Below, in pieces: positions 60,667 to 64,000 of a DNA stretch of 64,000 bases (position 1 is its first letter; each line of letters begins with the position of its first letter). The stretch comes from Catellatospora sichuanensis (GTDB taxonomy: Bacteria > Actinomycetota > Actinomycetes > Mycobacteriales > Micromonosporaceae). Location: positions 62,001 through 126,000 of the forward strand of contig NZ_VIQO01000038.1 of assembly GCF_007483665.1 (NCBI RefSeq), written 5' to 3'. The position numbers and the translations under genes were made by a program. The notes under the pieces are model-generated. The model had not been told where the DNA came from. It searched no databases and worked only from the letters and a program-made list of their open reading frames with translations.

Positions 60667-61548
60667 TCACCAGGCCGGAATGCCCTTGCCCTTGCTGCCC
60701 TTGACCGACTTTTTCAGCGTCTTGGTGCCGGTCCACACCGCGCAGCGCACCCGGTGGTCGCCGGCCGCCCAGTTCTCCTCGGTGGCCGGCCAGGCGATGA
60801 CCCCCAGGCCGGCCGCCTGCGCCCGGCTGATCCCGATATACGGGGCGACGGCGTCCCGGCACTGCCGGAACAGCGCGTTCCACTCCCGATCCGACTCCGG
60901 GTAGGGCACCCCGCTCTCGGCCCGCAGGAACCCGGCGTACTCGGCGTTGTGCGCGGTGGCGCAGGGCACCTCGCGCATCCAGTCGATGCGCCGGCCCTGG
61001 GCCGCCGGCGCCTCGGCGCAGCCGACCACGAGCCCCTCCCAGAACCCGTCCTTGAGGCTGCCGGCCCGCGTGATGAAGTGCCCGTCCTTGTCGACGATGC
61101 CCACCTCGATCAGGTCGCAGCGGAACCAGCGGGCGCCGCCCTCCCACGCCGCCTCTCCCGGCAGGGTCAGGCGCAGCTCCAGGCGGCCCTCCCACCACGG
61201 CCGGCCCAGGTACGCCGCCGCTTTGGTGTCGCATTCGGTGTATGCGGCCGCCAGGTGCTCGGGTCCCGGCTTCTCGTCGCCAGGGAAGGCGCCGACGTGC
61301 GCCACCTCGGCGTAGTGGATCCGGTCGCACGTCACGGCGGGACCCGTGCTGCCCCCGGCCTCCGCGGGGCGGGTGTCGAGGCACCTGCCCACCGACGGCA
61401 GGTAGCCCGTCGCCTGCGCCACCGGCGGCCAGTCGTCGGTCAGCCGCCCGTCGGCCCCGGGCGGCAGGTCAGGGCTGACACAGCCCGCCAGCACGACGTT
61501 CAGCAGCATCGCGGCCGGCATCAGGCCGGCCGTCAGGCGTCCTCGCAT
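60667..61548 (-). CDS. Septum-formation-like lipoprotein
   Basis: 293 residues with a lipoprotein signal ending LAGC (Cys23). The mature part has two cysteine-bearing repeats of the Septum_form type (VGRCLDT...VTCDRIHYAEVAHVG and VGCAEAP...VPCATAHNAEYAGF), each with a Cys-His pattern, and a C-terminal segment VRCAVWTG followed by a basic tail. Related actinobacterial proteins are annotated as septum formation family, but direct evidence of a cell-division role is thin. GGAGGACGGGCG before ATG 61548 decides the start. Confidence 0.78.
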   Translation of the reverse strand: MRGRLTAGLMPAAMLLNVVLAGCVSPDLPPGADGRLTDDWPPVAQATGYLPSVGRCLDTRPAEAGGSTGPAVTCDRIHYAEVAHVGAFPGDEKPGPEHLAAAYTECDTKAAAYLGRPWWEGRLELRLTLPGEAAWEGGARWFRCDLIEVGIVDKDGHFITRAGSLKDGFWEGLVVGCAEAPAAQGRRIDWMREVPCATAHNAEYAGFLRAESGVPYPESDREWNALFRQCRDAVAPYIGISRAQAAGLGVIAWPATEENWAAGDHRVRCAVWTGTKTLKKSVKGSKGKGIPAW

Positions 61549-61713
61549 CGCCCGTCCTCCCCGTTGGTCGACTGCGTCGCAGCGTAGACAACCCGCCGGG
61601 GCGGCGGATCGGCCTAACAGCCGATCATGGGATTGCCGCGCGGCGTGGTGTCGGAGGCGGCGGATACGGTGTGGCCGAAGCGCTCCCCTCCCGCGAGAGA
61701 AGGCCCCTTCCCC

Positions 61714-63138
61714 ATGCCCGCTGAGACCACCTACCTCGAACTGTCCGAAGCCGACGGCGGCTCGCACAAGTTCTACGAGGTCGTCGTCGACGACACCGAA
61801 CTGACCATCCGCTACGGACGGATCGGCGACGCCGGAGCGACGACGAAGAGCACGTTCGCCGACAACGCGAAGGCGCGCGCCGCCGCCGCGAAGAAGATCG
61901 GCGAGAAGGTGCGCAAGGGATACGCCCCCGCGGTGCCGGGCGCGCGGGGCAAGCGCGCGGTGTCGCGGCGCGCCATCGTCAGCACCCGCTCGACCGCGAA
62001 GACCGCGCCGGTGCTGTGGCGCTACCGCTCGGGCACGTCCGCGTTCGGCATCTTCGTCGACAGCAAGGTCTGCATGGTCGGCAACGAGGCCGGCGTGATC
62101 ACCACGCTGACCCACGGCGCCGAGGTGGTGCAGCAGTTCAAGCTGCCCGACGGAGTCAAGTGCATCGTCGCCGACGACGCCTGGCTCTACGCCGGCTGCG
62201 ACGACGGCAACGTCTACGACCTGTCCGGCAAGGTGCCGCGGCTGGCGTACCGGATCGCGCCCGACATCGACATCTACTGGCTCGACATCCACGACGGCGT
62301 GCTCGGCGTGTCCGACGCGGGCGGCGGCGTGGCCGCGATCGACCACGAGGACGAGTTCCTGTGGCGGCGCAAGAGCACCGGCTCGTCGGGCTGGATGGTC
62401 CGCTGCGACGCCGACGCCGTGCACCACGGCCACTCCGGCGGTGTGACCAGCTACGACTGGCGCACGGGTGAGCAGCGCTGGCACCAGAGCACCGGCGCGG
62501 TGCTGTTCGGCTGGCAGGAGGAGCACACGCTGTACGCGGGCACCTCCACCCGCAAGGTCGTCGAGTTGGGCAAGGACGGCTCGCCCCGACGCGAATACCA
62601 GTGCGACGCCCCCGTGTTCTCCTGCGCGACCAGCCCCGACGGCAGCTACGTCTTCGCCGGTGACAACAGCTCCTCGGTGTACTGCTTCGACAGCTCCGGC
62701 AACCGGCTGTGGAAGCTCGGCACCGGCTGCGGCTCGGCGTACTCGATGCAGTACCACGACGAGCGGCTCTACATCGTGACCACGGACGGCTCGCTGGCCT
62801 GCATCGACGCGACCGAGTCGGCGATCCGCGCGGCCGAGGGCGGTTCCGTGCCCGTCGTCGTCGACGTCAAGGCGCCGCGCATGGAGGCCGTCGCCGCGTC
62901 CACCACGGTCGAGGTCGTCACCGCCGAGGCGGGCGGCGACGGCATCGTGCTGGAGTGTTTCGAGGAGGGCGGCCGGCTGCGGGTGCGCGTGGTGTCCGAG
63001 GGCTACCAGCAGTCGTGGCAGGTGCAGTTCCCCAAGGGCATCCGCGAGGCCGGCGCGCGATACGTCGTGTCCGAGGTGCGCCAGGCCAGCCGGGGCGGCT
63101 TCTACCGCGCCTTCGGCGAGATCCGCCGCCTGGCGTAG
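61714..63138 (+). CDS. WGR-domain protein fused to a beta-propeller
   Basis: 474 residues. An N-terminal WGR domain (about 5-75; YGRIGDAGATTKSTF) is the fold known from PARP-type DNA-damage enzymes and bacterial regulators. Then follow about six or seven PQQ/WD-like repeats (125-390; for example YVFAGDNSSSVYCFDSSGN), and a C-terminal beta-rich domain with SWQVQFPKGIREAGARYVV. No enzyme motif is visible; it may bind nucleic acid or protein. The ATG start has GAGAAGG about 12 bases before it. A hairpin follows its stop. Confidence 0.82.
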   Translation: MPAETTYLELSEADGGSHKFYEVVVDDTELTIRYGRIGDAGATTKSTFADNAKARAAAAKKIGEKVRKGYAPAVPGARGKRAVSRRAIVSTRSTAKTAPVLWRYRSGTSAFGIFVDSKVCMVGNEAGVITTLTHGAEVVQQFKLPDGVKCIVADDAWLYAGCDDGNVYDLSGKVPRLAYRIAPDIDIYWLDIHDGVLGVSDAGGGVAAIDHEDEFLWRRKSTGSSGWMVRCDADAVHHGHSGGVTSYDWRTGEQRWHQSTGAVLFGWQEEHTLYAGTSTRKVVELGKDGSPRREYQCDAPVFSCATSPDGSYVFAGDNSSSVYCFDSSGNRLWKLGTGCGSAYSMQYHDERLYIVTTDGSLACIDATESAIRAAEGGSVPVVVDVKAPRMEAVAASTTVEVVTAEAGGDGIVLECFEEGGRLRVRVVSEGYQQSWQVQFPKGIREAGARYVVSEVRQASRGGFYRAFGEIRRLA

Positions 63139-63149
63139 CCCTTCAGTCT

Positions 63150-63190
63150 CCCGCCGCCGCGTCCGGGTGCCACCGGAACGCGGCGGCGGG
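63150..63190 (+). terminator. Hairpin terminator after the WGR gene
   Basis: A 13-base stem (63150-63162 with 63178-63190) extended inside by CCGG pairs, starting 12 bases after the stop codon. Confidence 0.8.
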
Positions 63191-63305
63191 CATCACCGGC
63201 TCCGGTGCCGGGGCGCGAGCAGGGCCGAGGCGGCACCTAGCGAAACCACCGGATCTTCACGATCTCACCACCGCCGGGGCCGGGACGGCTCCGTACCATC
63301 GGCGG

Positions 63306-63698
63306 ATGCCCCGCACCGACTGGACCCGCCGCCTGCTCGCCCTCGCCGCGGCCGCCGCGGTCCTGGTCATCGCCCTGCTCATCCGGGCTGCCGCGGACGG
63401 GCCGCTCGAGCAGCACTCCGGCACCGCGCTGTACGCCTCGATGATCTACGCCGGGGTCTTCTTCCTGTGGCCGCGCACGACTCCCCTGGTCGCGGGCGCG
63501 CTCGCGACCGCGTTCTGCTGGCTGGTCGAGCTGTCGCAGCTGACCGGCGTGCCCGCGTACCTCTCGGAGCGCTCCCTGCTGGCCCGGCTGGCGCTCGGCG
63601 TCGCCTACGACCCGCTGGACATGCTCTGGTATCCGGTCGGGGTGCTGCCGCTGGTGGCGGTGCACCTGCTCCTGCGTCAGCGGCGGGCGACCGCGTGA
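63306..63698 (+). CDS. DUF2809 domain-containing membrane protein
   Basis: 130 residues with four predicted membrane helices. The signature ELSQLTGVPAYL and LGVAYDPLDMLWYPVGV in the last part match the DUF2809 family, which has no known function. GGCGG lies just before the ATG. A long palindromic element follows about 20 bases after the stop. Confidence 0.85.
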   Translation: MPRTDWTRRLLALAAAAAVLVIALLIRAAADGPLEQHSGTALYASMIYAGVFFLWPRTTPLVAGALATAFCWLVELSQLTGVPAYLSERSLLARLALGVAYDPLDMLWYPVGVLPLVAVHLLLRQRRATA

Positions 63699-63717
63699 CC
63701 CCCGTCAGCCCACGCCG

Positions 63718-63816
63718 CCCGACCCCCGTTTTCCATGGACGTTGGCCTATCCCATCGAGAATGATCTACGATTTTTCGACGAGATAGGCCAACGTCTATC
63801 AAAGGGGGGTCGGGGT
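63718..63816. repeat. Long palindromic element after the DUF2809 gene
   Basis: The perfect stem GACGTTGGCCTATC (63738-63751) pairs with 63783-63796. Outer arms from about 63718 and to 63816 also pair partly (CCCCGACCCCC against GGGGGGTCGGGG). The total is about 100 bases, between two converging genes. Confidence 0.7.
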
Positions 63817-63818
63817 GG

Positions 63819-64000
63819 TCAGGACACCGATCCGCGCGGCACCACCCAGCGCGTCTGCAGGCCGGACACCGCGGCTATGTGGTCGAAGTCGGAGTCGTAG
63901 TGCAGCACGATGGCGCCGTAGTGCTCGGCGATCGCCGCGGTCAGGATGTCGGGGCAGCCCGCGGCGCGGTGCTGGCTGCGCCGGGCCAGCATCGCCTGGA
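63819..64000 (-). CDS. PIN-domain protein, C-terminal part (VapC-like toxin)
   Basis: The window ends inside this minus-strand gene; the last 59 codons are present. They read HRAAGCPDILTAAIAEHYGA, then a YDSDFDHIA segment and the end WVVPRGSVS. Both conserved acidic positions of the PIN fold (Asp in PDIL and Asp in YDSDFD) are visible, as in VapC ribonuclease toxins of toxin-antitoxin pairs. The antitoxin and the first half of the toxin would lie beyond the window. Confidence 0.75.
   Translation of the reverse strand, partial: QAMLARRSQHRAAGCPDILTAAIAEHYGAIVLHYDSDFDHIAAVSGLQTRWVVPRGSVS

Overview
The window is high-GC chromosomal DNA of an actinobacterium, most likely of the family Micromonosporaceae. 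The evidence is the very GC-rich third codon positions, frequent GTG starts, and a complete Pup-proteasome system: pup, prcB, prcA, dop, pafA and the ARC/Mpa ATPase. The neighbours of that system (5'-3' exonuclease, helY, tatC, tatA, pafC, pafB, trmI, a RecB-type nuclease) follow the order known from Mycobacterium tuberculosis around Rv2090-Rv2119. The genus is inferred. No rRNA, tRNA, CRISPR array, transposase or prophage was found.

Layout. Positions 1-11208 hold metabolic genes: a penicillin-binding-type serine hydrolase, a divergent SAHH-like enzyme, aroA, an aldo/keto reductase, a membrane FKBP, a cysteine dioxygenase/rhodanese pair with a palindromic operator candidate, an acyl-CoA dehydrogenase and a universal stress protein. 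Positions 11261-24761 hold a 5'-3' exonuclease, an MHYT sensor, the helicase HelY, a self-contained P450 system (ferredoxin-reductase fusion plus CYP), a lipid kinase, tatC-tatA and the WYL regulators pafC-pafB. Positions 25068-38418 are the Pup-proteasome region. It is interrupted by two plus-strand sugar genes (a dTDP-glucose dehydratase and a GT2 glycosyltransferase) and by an endonuclease VII-type HNH gene lodged between pup and prcB. A site-2 protease and a RecB-like nuclease follow.

Positions 40589-49513 carry a two-component system followed by two tandemly duplicated ABC exporters. Positions 49731-54693 hold an ArsR-like regulator, two MFS transporters and an FAD monooxygenase preceded by paired palindromic operators. 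Positions 54867-59064 are a glycine betaine/choline-type ABC importer (ATPase, two permeases, lipoprotein) whose binding protein looks circularly permuted. The end holds a methyltransferase, two HAD phosphatases, a septum-formation-like lipoprotein, a WGR/beta-propeller protein, a DUF2809 membrane protein and the tail of a PIN-domain gene.

How the parts work together. Pup is ligated to targets by PafA and removed by Dop, and tagged proteins are unfolded by ARC into the PrcAB core. PafBC is known to activate DNA-damage genes, which suits the many nucleases and the helicase nearby. Two repeat layers run through the window. The first is at least six kinds of intergenic palindromic elements, several present in two to four copies. 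The second is a family of tiny open reading frames (20-38 codons, ending ERSEEKA or ERSEERA) that join neighbouring genes through ATGA overlaps. These leader ORFs, the embedded endonuclease gene and the permuted binding protein are the most unusual observations.
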